Assembly (NCBI RefSeq): GCF_017916475.1
Contig: NZ_JAFMTB010000004.1
Location: forward strand, 1-64,000
Direction: 5' to 3'
Length of the DNA: 64,000 nucleotides
From: Patulibacter sp. SYSU D01012
GTDB lineage: Bacteria; Actinomycetota; Thermoleophilia; Solirubrobacterales; Solirubrobacteraceae
Shown: in pieces, positions 15,855-23,039 of the stretch
Position numbering within the stretch: the first letter of the stretch is position 1
How the letters are laid out: each line of letters begins with the position of its first letter
Notes under the pieces: generated by a model
Databases searched by the model: none
Told to the model about the DNA's origin: nothing
What the model saw: only the letters and a program-made list of their open reading frames with translations
Translations under genes and position numbers: made by a program

Positions 15855-16311
15855 GTGAGGCGGGCTCGGCGCGGGGTGAGGCGCGTCTCGCGCGAGGTGA
15901 GGCGGGTTCCGCGCGGGTGAGGCGGGTTGGGCCCGTGGTGAGGCGGGTCCCGGGCGTGGTGAGGCGGGTTGGGCCCGTGGTGAGGCGGGTCCCGGGCGTG
16001 GTGAGGCGGGGTGGGCCCGTGGTGAGGCGGGTTCCGTGCCGCGTGAGGCGGGCTCGGCGCAGGTGAGGCGGGTCGCGGGCGAGGTGAGGCAGGTCCCGGG
16101 CGGGGTGAGGCGGGTCGCGGGCAGGGGTGAGGCGGGGCGCGGGCGAGGTGAGGCGGGTCGCGGGCGAGGTGAGGCGTCATGCGCGGGTGAGGCGGGTTCC
16201 GGCGACATACGCGCGCAAGTCCGCCTCACCCGCGCGTTCCGCCTCACCCTCCGTTCATTCCCGCCTCACCGCGCGCGTTCGGCCTCGCGCTCTCCGCCGG
16301 TCCTGCCTCAC
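15855..16311. repeat. GTGAGGCGG array 1 (17 direct plus 4 inverted units)
   Basis: Seventeen direct copies of GTGAGGC(GG) begin at 15855, 15876, 15897, 15917, 15938, 15959, 15980, 16001, 16022, 16043, 16063, 16084, 16105, 16127, 16148, 16169 and 16187. The period is 21 bp with rare 18-, 20- and 22-bp steps. Four inverted GCCTCAC copies follow (16223, 16241, 16263, 16305). Units at 15938-16022 alternate between two spacer types (TTGGGCCCGTG and TCCCGGGCGTG), implying duplication of 42-bp pairs. The 20- and 22-bp steps would break any reading frame, so the array is not coding. The unit resembles no CRISPR repeat. It lies immediately 3' of the epimerase gene. Confidence 0.93.
16181..16235. repeat. 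Switch-point hairpin of array 1
   Basis: A perfect 15-bp inverted repeat, GCGCGGGTGAGGCGG and CCGCCTCACCCGCGC, separated by 25 nt. The loop contains TTCCGGCGACATACG (16197-16211). It marks the exact point where unit orientation flips. The same loop sequence and the same 25-nt spacing recur in array 2. Confidence 0.9.
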
Positions 16312-16332
16312 CCCTGCGTGCTGTCGCAGCTC

Positions 16333-16560
16333 TTCCGGGCTTCCGCCGCGACGGTCCGCCCCTCTCGCCTCGGCGGCGCGTACGCCGCCGCGCCGCACCC
16401 TGCGTCCGTCCCAGCCGTCCGGGGTCTCCGCCGTGCCCGTCCGCGCGTCGCAACTCGGCGGCGCGTACTCCGCCACGACGCACCCTGCGTCCCGCCTCAG
16501 CCGTCCCGGGCTTCGGCCGCGACCGTCGGCCCTCCTCGCCTCGACCGCCGGAGTCCTTCT
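16333..16560. repeat. Imperfect 85-86-bp tandem repeat, about 2.5 copies
   Basis: Successive copies start near 16333, 16418 and 16504 with a TCCGGGCTTCCGCCGCGAC-like block. Each of the first two continues into CTCGGCGGCGCGTAC and a GCACCCTGCGTCC block (for example 16369 and 16454). The repeat lies between array 1 and the AbiEi/DUF559 gene. The rest of 16561-16640 shows nothing else. The repeat has no evident coding frame. Confidence 0.75.
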
Positions 16561-16640
16561 TCCCCCGCCCCGCTCGCCGGCCGACCAGGCCGCCGGCCGC
16601 GCCGACCGTCGGTCTCGATCCGGCGCTCGGCGACGCTGCG

Positions 16641-17555
16641 TCACCGTCCGGACCACCCGCGGGTGCGGGCCGTCGCGACCGTCCGCGCGGCGACGATGCG
16701 CGGCTCGTCGAGGATCTGGTTGCGGGTGAAGCGCAGGGTGAGCCATCCTGCCGCGGCCAGGTCGGCGCTCCGGGCGGGGTCCTGCTCGAACGACGTGGAA
16801 CGGTCGTGGGCGGAGCGGCCGTCCGCCTCGACGATCAGCCGGAACGGCTCCCACCCGGCGTCAGCGCGATACCGTCGCCCGCTGGCTCCGGCGACCCAGA
16901 GCTGCGTGCGGGGAGGTGGCAGCGGCGTGCGAGCGAGCGCCGCACGAAGGGCGTCCTCGATCGGGGTCTGGCGGAGCTCGGTCTGCCGGGTCGCCGGATC
17001 GGCCCGCCGAACGCGCGCGACCCCGGCCTTTCCGGGCCGGCAGGCGACGGCATCGCGGATCGCTCCCTGCGCCAGGGCCCCGACGTACTCGCCCTCGCGG
17101 ATCAGCCGACGAACGTCCTCGACGCCGTCCGCGCCGGCGGCCAGGTCGAGCACCGTGCGCGGCGCGCTGGCCACCCGAAGGCCGCGAACCTCGACGACGT
17201 CACCGGTTTGCGGTCGCCGGCTGCGATGCACGACGAGCCCAGCGATCGAACGGCCGCCCACCCCCGGGACCGTGACCTCCGGCAGCTCCCGCGCGCGCCC
17301 GAAGCCGTGGACCTCGGCAGCCGACCAGTGGCTGAGGAACGCTCCTTCTCCCGCTGCGAGCACCGCCGCCCACCGGACTCCCCACTCGTCGACATGGGGA
17401 GAGAGGGAGTAGATGCCACGGAGAACGCGGAACAGGCGGTCCGTACGCACGCGGTACGAGACCGCGCCGGCCGGGAGGCCGAGCGCCCGCATCTGCTCCG
17501 TCGAGACCACCCCTGCCTGCTTGGCGGCGAGCGCCGCGAGAGCACGATCGGACAC
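16641..17555 (-). CDS. AbiEi-type N-terminal domain plus DUF559/Vsr-like nuclease domain protein
   Basis: A 304-residue protein. The N-terminus (AKQAGVVSTEQMRALGLPAGAVSYRV, then FRVLRGIYSL) matches the winged-helix AbiEi antitoxin domain. WAAVLAAGEGAFLSHWSAAEVHG and VHRSRR belong to the same family core. The C-terminal part (FRLIVEADGRSAHD, then ADLAAAGWLTLRFT) has the I-V-E-x-D strand of DUF559/Vsr-like PD-(D/E)XK endonucleases. No AbiEii toxin gene is adjacent. It is therefore an orphan antitoxin/nuclease fusion, a type often present in many copies in actinobacteria. The GTG start at 17555 has a close-set GGAG; the start is somewhat uncertain. It sits alone between two oppositely oriented repeat arrays. 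Confidence 0.85.
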   Translation of the reverse strand: MSDRALAALAAKQAGVVSTEQMRALGLPAGAVSYRVRTDRLFRVLRGIYSLSPHVDEWGVRWAAVLAAGEGAFLSHWSAAEVHGFGRARELPEVTVPGVGGRSIAGLVVHRSRRPQTGDVVEVRGLRVASAPRTVLDLAAGADGVEDVRRLIREGEYVGALAQGAIRDAVACRPGKAGVARVRRADPATRQTELRQTPIEDALRAALARTPLPPPRTQLWVAGASGRRYRADAGWEPFRLIVEADGRSAHDRSTSFEQDPARSADLAAAGWLTLRFTRNQILDEPRIVAARTVATARTRGWSGR

Positions 17556-17926
17556 GACTCCATCGTGCGACGACCGGACGGACGCGTGGGTGGCCGAGCG
17601 TGCCGAACCCGCGCGGAGAACGTGCCAAGGCCGTGCCGATCGCCGCGCCGCCGACGGTCCAGTCCCCTGACGACCCGCGCATTCGGACGCGGAAGGTCAC
17701 CGGGAAGCGGCTCGTCGGCGCGGACGACGCGCTTCTCGTGCCGTGTCGAGGCGCGGGTGACGCCGATTGCGGTGCGACCGGTGCGGTGGGCAAGCGCTGG
17801 CGATGCACGTCTCGGGTGCCACCGAGGCGCCTTCTGCGCCCGGTGCGGTGCGCAAGCGCTGGTGGCACACGACTCGGGTGCGACCGGTGCGGCCGTGGGG
17901 CCAGCTGGGGGCACGGGCAAGCGAGG
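17556..17926. other. Non-coding spacer with 62-bp direct repeat
   Basis: No gene is visible. Two copies of CGGTGCGGTG(G/C)GCAAGCGCTGG continuing into CTCGGGTGC start at 17779 and 17841, 62 bp apart; a third, weaker copy of the GCGACCGGTGCGG block lies near 17880. The promoter of the AbiEi/DUF559 gene must lie near 17560-17620, but I cannot pick a clear -10/-35. Confidence 0.6.
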
Positions 17927-18278
17927 GTGAGGCGGCTTCTCGGTGCGGCCGATGCGTGCCCCGTGCGATGCCGAGGCGGGTCTCCGCCATGCCGACGCGC
18001 AATCCGCTGGCGAGGCGGCTTCCGGCGACATACGACGAGGTATCCGCCTCACCCGCGATATCCGCCTCACCCGCGATATCCGCCTCACCCGCGGAATCCG
18101 CCTCACCCGCGATATCCGCCTCACCCGCGGAATCCGCCTCACCGCGGTATCCGCCTCACCCGCGGTACCTGCCTCACCCGCGGTACCTGCCCGCCGTGCC
18201 CCGCCTCACCCGCCGCCTCGCGTGCTCACCACCCGCGCCCGCCGCGGTGGGCGGGCTGACCCGCAGTATCCGCCTCAC
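17927..18278. repeat. GTGAGGCGG array 2 (mostly inverted units, 18-bp period)
   Basis: One perfect direct copy (17927) and two degenerate ones (near 17972 and 18010) precede inverted GCCTCAC copies at 18046, 18064, 18082, 18100, 18118, 18136, 18153, 18171, 18203 and 18272. The core runs at an 18-bp period with the alternating spacers CCGCGATATCC and CCGCGGAATCC. The long arm therefore points opposite to the long arm of array 1, so the two arrays bracket the AbiEi/DUF559 gene like inverted ends. Confidence 0.92.
18010..18052. repeat. Switch-point hairpin of array 2
   Basis: GCGAGGCGG (18010-18018) and CCGCCTCAC (18044-18052) pair with one mismatch across a 25-nt loop. The loop carries TTCCGGCGACATACG at 18020-18034, identical to the loop block of array 1 at 16197-16211. 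Confidence 0.88.
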
Positions 18279-18415
18279 CCCCGGCCCCCCCGCACCGCGC
18301 CCGGGCCGGCCGGTAGTGCGTCCACGCCCGCCAGGCTTCGGGGCGGGAGATGGGTGCGGAGCCTTCGGCCCCGCCTCCCGTTGCCGAGGCGGGGCAGGGT
18401 GCGGCCCTCAGCCCC

Positions 18416-19999
18416 TCAGCCCGCGGCCACCGGCTCGCCCGCCCCTGCGCCGTCCCCGATGCCCGCCGTAGCCGTACCCGAGCCCGCGGACGTCGCCGCG
18501 CCCTCCCCCGCCCGCACCAGCCGGAACTCCTCGGGCCGCACGCGCGCCACGAGCCGCTCGTACTCGCGCATGAGGTGCGGCCAGTTCGAGACGACGCGGC
18601 CCTGGGCGTTGCGGTACCAGCTCGAGCAGCTCGTCCAGACGGAGCCGTCGAAGTCGCGCTGGAGGGCCTCGTTCGATGCGGCCTGCACCTCGGGGCGGAC
18701 GTCGAGGGCGTCGGCGCCGGTGCGCTCGAGCAGCCGCAGCGCGTCCAGCACGTAGCCGATCTGCGCCTCGATCATCACGATGATCGACCCGACCGACAGG
18801 TTGGTGTTGGGGCCGTAGAGCAGGAACAGGCTGGGAAAGCCCGCGACCGTCATGCCGTGGTGCGCCTCGGCGCCGGCCGCCCAGCCCCCGTGCAGGTCGC
18901 GTCCCTCGGCGCCGGTCACGCGGATCGGCACGACGAACTCCTGGCTCTTGAAGCCCGTGGCGTAGACGATCGTGTCCGCCTCGCGCTCGCGCCCGTCCGC
19001 GGTCCGCACGCCGCGCTCCGTGATCTCGACGACGTCGTCCGTCACCAGGTCGACGTTCTCGCGCTGCAGCGCGGGGTACCAGCGGCTGGAGAACAGGATC
19101 CGCTTGCAGCCGATCGGATAGTCCGGGGTGAGCTTGCGCCGCAGCGCGCGGTCCCGCACCCGCAGGCGCAGGAACGCCTGCGACCACAGCTTCGTCGCGC
19201 GCCCGAGCAGCGGCCGAGTCGTCAGGCCGATCGTCGTGATCTCGCAGAACGTGTAGACGCCCCAGCGGCGCAGCCGCTGCAGGCCCGGGATGCGGCGGAT
19301 CGCGGCGTGGGCCCACGGGGCGTACGCCCGGTTGCGGCGCGGCAGCATGTACGACGGGCTGCGCTGGAAGACGTCGACGTGCCCGGCGACCTCGGCCACC
19401 GGGGGCACGAACTGCACCGCGCTGGCGCCCGTCCCGATCACCGCCACGCGGCGGCCCCGCAGGTCGTGGTCGTGGTCCCACTCGGCGGAGTGGAAGGCGT
19501 GGCCGGCGAAGCGGTCCATCCCCGGGATGCGCGGCCACGCGGGCCGGGAGAGCTGGCCGCACCCGAGCACGACGGCCGAGGCGTCCAGCGTCTCGCCCGC
19601 CGCGGTCGTCACCGTCCAGCGGGCCGTCGCCTCGTCGTACGTGGCGGACGTCACCTCGGTCCCCAGGCGCAGGTGCGGCAGCAGGCCATAGGCCGTCGCG
19701 ACGTCGCGCAGGTAGTCCTTGATCTCGTCGTGCGGCGAGCACGGCCGCGTCCAGTCGCGACGCTGCGCGAACGAGAACGAGTACAGGTAGGACGGGATGT
19801 CGCACGCGGCGCCCGGGTAGGTGTTGGCGTGCCAGACGCCGCCCAGGTCGTCGGCGCGGTCGAGGATCGTGAACGGGATCCCCGCCCGCTGGAGCGCCAC
19901 GCCCATCCCGATGCCGCTGAAGCCGGCGCCGACGATCACGACGTGCGCCGCGCGGGTCGACGCGCGCGGCGCGGCCGGCGCGACGGTCGGGGCGCTCAC
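18416..19999 (-). CDS. Flavin-dependent Baeyer-Villiger-type monooxygenase
   Basis: A 527-residue FAD/NADPH monooxygenase. VVIVGAGFSGIGMGVAL binds FAD (residues about 19-35), GGVWHANTYPGAACDIPSYLY is the conserved stretch after it, FAGHAFHSAEWD fits the Baeyer-Villiger fingerprint FxGxxxHxxxW(P/D), and VAVIGTGASAVQFVP is the second Rossmann motif for NADPH. Such enzymes insert oxygen next to a ketone to give an ester or lactone. The C-terminal 30 residues are Gly/Ala/Ser-rich. The GTG start overlaps the stop of the GMC oxidoreductase by four bases, suggesting alcohol-to-ketone-to-ester chemistry in one operon. Confidence 0.92.
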   Translation of the reverse strand: MSAPTVAPAAPRASTRAAHVVIVGAGFSGIGMGVALQRAGIPFTILDRADDLGGVWHANTYPGAACDIPSYLYSFSFAQRRDWTRPCSPHDEIKDYLRDVATAYGLLPHLRLGTEVTSATYDEATARWTVTTAAGETLDASAVVLGCGQLSRPAWPRIPGMDRFAGHAFHSAEWDHDHDLRGRRVAVIGTGASAVQFVPPVAEVAGHVDVFQRSPSYMLPRRNRAYAPWAHAAIRRIPGLQRLRRWGVYTFCEITTIGLTTRPLLGRATKLWSQAFLRLRVRDRALRRKLTPDYPIGCKRILFSSRWYPALQRENVDLVTDDVVEITERGVRTADGREREADTIVYATGFKSQEFVVPIRVTGAEGRDLHGGWAAGAEAHHGMTVAGFPSLFLLYGPNTNLSVGSIIVMIEAQIGYVLDALRLLERTGADALDVRPEVQAASNEALQRDFDGSVWTSCSSWYRNAQGRVVSNWPHLMREYERLVARVRPEEFRLVRAGEGAATSAGSGTATAGIGDGAGAGEPVAAG

Positions 20000-21624
20000 G
20001 CCGCCACCCCCGCGGTCGGGGCGGCGCCCGGCGTGGCCGCGCGGCCCCGGATCAGGTCGGCGGCGCGCTCGGCCACCATCACCGTGGGCGCGTGGGTGTT
20101 GCCGCCCGGGATGAGCGGGAAGACCGACGCGTCGATCACGCGGAGGCCCTCGATGCCGTGCACGCGCAGGTCCGGGTCGACGACCGCGCCCGACGCGGCG
20201 TCCGCGCCGATGCGGCAGGTGCCGACCGGGTGGTAGATCAGCTCCACCCGCTCGCGCAGCGCGTCCTCCAGCTCCTGCTCGGTCTCGGCGTCCGGGCCCG
20301 GCTTGAGCTCGCGCACCACCTTGCCGGCCAGCGGCCCCGTCGCCGCGACGCGCCGGGCCATCTTCATGCCGGCGACCATCGCGTCGACGTCCTCGCGCTC
20401 GGTCAGGCTGTTCGTGAGGATCGACGGCGCGTCGCCGGCGCTCGCGCTCGTCAGCTCGACCCGCCCGCGGCTGCGCGGCGCGACGAGCACCGGGGCGATG
20501 CAGATCGCGTGGCCGTCGAACGATTCCTCGCCGTGGCGCTCGAAGTACAGCGGGCCGTTGTGGAACTGGATGTCGGCGGCGGGCAGGCCGGGGCGGCTGC
20601 GCCAGAACGCGACGGTCTCGGCGGCGCACGACGTCAGCGGTCCGCTGCGCCGCAGGAGCCACTCGAGCAGCGGCTTCGGTCGGTCCGCGCCGTAGAGCGT
20701 GGTCGGCTCGGAGACCTCGAAGAGGACGGTGAGCATCGGGTGGTCCTGCAGGTTGCGCCCGACGCCGGGCAGGTCGTGCGCGACGGGCACCCCCCGGGCC
20801 TGCAGGTGCGCACCGGGTCCGACGCCGGAGAGCATGAGGAGCTGCGGCGAGCCGATCGCCCCGGCGGCCAGCAGGACCTCGCGGCCCGCACGCACCGTCC
20901 GCTCGTGCCCGCCGCGCTCGCGGACCACGACGCCGGTGGCGCGGCGGCCGTCCAGCTCGAGCCGCTGGACGTGCGCGTGCGTCATCACCCGCAGGTTCGG
21001 GCGGTCCATCGCCGGACGCAGGTACGCGTCCGCGGCGCTCCACCGCCGACCGTCCTTCTGCAGCACCTGGAACCACGACGTCCCGTCCTGCTCGGGACCG
21101 TTGTAGTCGGCGATCCGCGGCACGCCCGCGGCCTCGAACCCCGCCAGCAGGTCGCGGCTGATCGGCCGCGGCGAGCGCTGGTCGCGCACGTGCAGCGGCC
21201 CGTCGTAGCCGTGGTCCTCCGAGCCCGCTCGGCCGTTGGTCTCGGCCTTCAGGAAGTACGGCCGCACCGCGTCCCAGCCCCAGCCGGCGGCGTCCTCCTG
21301 CTCCCACAGGTCGTAGTCCAGCGGCCGGCCGCGCACGTAGAGCATCGCGTTCATCGAGCTCGAGCCGCCGAGCTGCTTGCCGCGCGGCACGAACAGCCGG
21401 CGGTTCGCGCAGCCCGGCTCGGGATCGGTGGCGAAGTCCCAGTCCAGCTTCGTGTGGAACTGCTTGGGGAAGGCGAGCGGGATCCGCACGTTCAGGCTGC
21501 GGTCCGGGCCGCCGGCCTCGAGCAGCAGCACGGTCGTGCCGGGATCCTCGGTCAGGCGGTTGGCCAGGACGCACCCGGCCGATCCAGCACCGACGATGAC
21601 GTAGTCCGCGTCCGGGGGGAGCAT
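19996..21624 (-). CDS. GMC-family FAD alcohol dehydrogenase (choline-dehydrogenase-like)
   Basis: A 542-residue GMC oxidoreductase. DYVIVGAGSAGCVLANRL is the FAD-binding motif, followed by LLLEAGG and PRGKQLGGSSSMNAMLYVRG (GMC signature 1). GAIGSPQLLMLSGVGPG is signature 2. The C-terminal HPVGTCRIG and LIPGGNTHAPTVMVAERAADLI carry the His and Asn of the active site. Sequence character is nearest the choline/alkan-2-ol dehydrogenase group; the substrate is unknown. It is the first gene of a two-gene operon with the monooxygenase and is divergent from a PucR regulator. No strong ribosome-binding site is seen before its ATG. Confidence 0.9.
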   Translation of the reverse strand: MLPPDADYVIVGAGSAGCVLANRLTEDPGTTVLLLEAGGPDRSLNVRIPLAFPKQFHTKLDWDFATDPEPGCANRRLFVPRGKQLGGSSSMNAMLYVRGRPLDYDLWEQEDAAGWGWDAVRPYFLKAETNGRAGSEDHGYDGPLHVRDQRSPRPISRDLLAGFEAAGVPRIADYNGPEQDGTSWFQVLQKDGRRWSAADAYLRPAMDRPNLRVMTHAHVQRLELDGRRATGVVVRERGGHERTVRAGREVLLAAGAIGSPQLLMLSGVGPGAHLQARGVPVAHDLPGVGRNLQDHPMLTVLFEVSEPTTLYGADRPKPLLEWLLRRSGPLTSCAAETVAFWRSRPGLPAADIQFHNGPLYFERHGEESFDGHAICIAPVLVAPRSRGRVELTSASAGDAPSILTNSLTEREDVDAMVAGMKMARRVAATGPLAGKVVRELKPGPDAETEQELEDALRERVELIYHPVGTCRIGADAASGAVVDPDLRVHGIEGLRVIDASVFPLIPGGNTHAPTVMVAERAADLIRGRAATPGAAPTAGVAA

Positions 21625-21704
21625 GGCGGCCAGCCTCGCGGACGCCGTCCGCCCCCGCGCAGTGGTTTCGCCACAGTCGGGTCGCCACGGACTAGGGTCG
21701 GCCC

Positions 21705-22982
21705 ATGACGGTGGACGAGGAGACGCACGCCGCGCCCCTGCCCACCTCGGGCGCGTGGGCCGCCCTGGCCACCCGGCTGGCGACCGAGGCCGACTGGCGC
21801 GCGCGGGTGATCGGCGAGATCACCGACGCGATCGTGCGCGAGGTGCCCGAGCTGGGGCGCGACGCCGAGCTGACCGCGGCGACGCGCGACAGCGTGGACG
21901 ACAACGCCCGGATCTTCGTCACGATGGTCGAGCGGGGCCTGGACCCGGGCGCCGCCGAGCTGCCCGCCCTCGCCGGGGCGTTCACGCGGCTGCTCGTCCA
22001 CCGCGGCGTGCCGGCGGAGGCGCTGACCCACACCTACCGCGTCGCGCACGGCGTCTTCTGGCGCACCTGGGTGCGCGAGCTGCGCGCGGCGATCCCCGAC
22101 CCGACCGAGCTGGCGACCGCGCTCGAGCAGGGCGCGGGCTACATGTTCGCGTTCATCGACGCGCTGTCCGCGGCGGCGCGCCGGGCCTACGCCGAGGAGC
22201 GCGAGCGCTGGGTGCGCAGCGCCGACGCGGTCCGGGCCCAGACGATCCGCGAGCTCGTCGACGGCCTGCCGGTCGACGCCGAGGCCGCGAGCCGTCGCCT
22301 GCGCTACGGCCTGGACCGCGAGCACGCCGCGGTCGTGGCGTGGAGCCCCGACGGCGCCGCGGCCGCCCCGGGGGCGCTCGACCCGCTCGTGCGGGAGCTG
22401 CTGGCGCCGCTCGGCGGGGGCACGCCGCTGACCACGCCGCTGGGCCACGGGCTCGTCGCCGCCTGGACGGCGGCGCGGGGCGGCATCGACCCGGACGCGC
22501 TGCGCACGCTGGCGGTGCCGCCCGCGCCCCGGTCCGGCGACGCGCCCGCGATCCTCGTCGCCGTCGGCACCCCCGCCCGCGGCGCGGCGGGCTTCCGCGT
22601 CGCGCACCTCGAGGCGATGCACGCCCGGCGGGTCGCGCAGCTGACGGGCGCCGCGCCCGGCACCGTCACCCACTACGCCGACGTCGCGGTGCCGGCGCTG
22701 GCCAGCGCCGACCCGGAGCACGCGCGGCGCTTCGCCCACGCGCAGCTGGGCCCGCTGCTGGGCGACGACGCCGAGTCCGCGCGCCTGCTGGAGACGCTCG
22801 CGGCGTACCTGGAGGAGCACGCCAGCCCGCGCCGGGCGGCGGTGCGCCTGGGCGTGCACGAGAACACGGTCGCCGCGCGGATCCGCACGGCCGAGACGCG
22901 CCTGGGCCGCCCGCTCGCGGGCCGGGCGACGGAGCTGCTGCTCGCGCTCCGCCTGGCGCCCGTGGTCCGCGGCGACGCGTAG
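21705..22982 (+). CDS. PucR-family transcriptional regulator
   Basis: A 425-residue regulator. The N-terminal 160 residues form a helical sensor region (ALTHTYRVAHGVFWRTWVREL), the middle a CdaR/GGDEF-like domain (VVAWSPDG, LVAAWTAARGG), and the C-terminus a PucR helix-turn-helix (SPRRAAVRLGVHENTVAARIRTAETRLGRPL). PucR proteins usually activate neighbouring catabolic genes in response to a metabolite. The gene is divergent from the GMC/monooxygenase operon with an 80-bp intergenic region, so that operon is the likely target. The ATG at 21705 is used. Confidence 0.88.
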   Translation: MTVDEETHAAPLPTSGAWAALATRLATEADWRARVIGEITDAIVREVPELGRDAELTAATRDSVDDNARIFVTMVERGLDPGAAELPALAGAFTRLLVHRGVPAEALTHTYRVAHGVFWRTWVRELRAAIPDPTELATALEQGAGYMFAFIDALSAAARRAYAEERERWVRSADAVRAQTIRELVDGLPVDAEAASRRLRYGLDREHAAVVAWSPDGAAAAPGALDPLVRELLAPLGGGTPLTTPLGHGLVAAWTAARGGIDPDALRTLAVPPAPRSGDAPAILVAVGTPARGAAGFRVAHLEAMHARRVAQLTGAAPGTVTHYADVAVPALASADPEHARRFAHAQLGPLLGDDAESARLLETLAAYLEEHASPRRAAVRLGVHENTVAARIRTAETRLGRPLAGRATELLLALRLAPVVRGDA

Positions 22983-23007
22983 CCGCCGCGGGCACGCGCC
23001 CCGCGGG

Positions 23008-23031
23008 GCCGGCGCCGCGGACGGCGCCGGC
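23008..23031. terminator. Bidirectional terminator hairpin between pucR-type gene and lpd
   Basis: GCCGGCGCCG and CGGCGCCGGC form a perfect 10-bp stem with loop CGGA. It lies between the convergent PucR-family gene and the pyruvate dehydrogenase operon and can serve both. Confidence 0.6.
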
Positions 23032-23039
23032 CGAACCGC

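Noticed and set aside
15581-16247. Proline/histidine-rich proteins across array 1 on the minus strand
   Set aside because: Long frames arise because 21 is a multiple of 3 and the units lack stops; 20- and 22-bp steps shift the frame, and no start signals are visible.
15855-16311. Array 1 as a CRISPR array
   Set aside because: Repeated core is only about 9-11 bp, the interval about 10-12 bp, spacers are GC-rich near-copies of each other, orientation flips, and no cas genes are present.
17102-18471. Several long reading frames across array 2 and the spacer
   Set aside because: They consist of repeat translations (such as ISASPA) and antisense of the AbiEi/DUF559 gene; no ribosome-binding sites.
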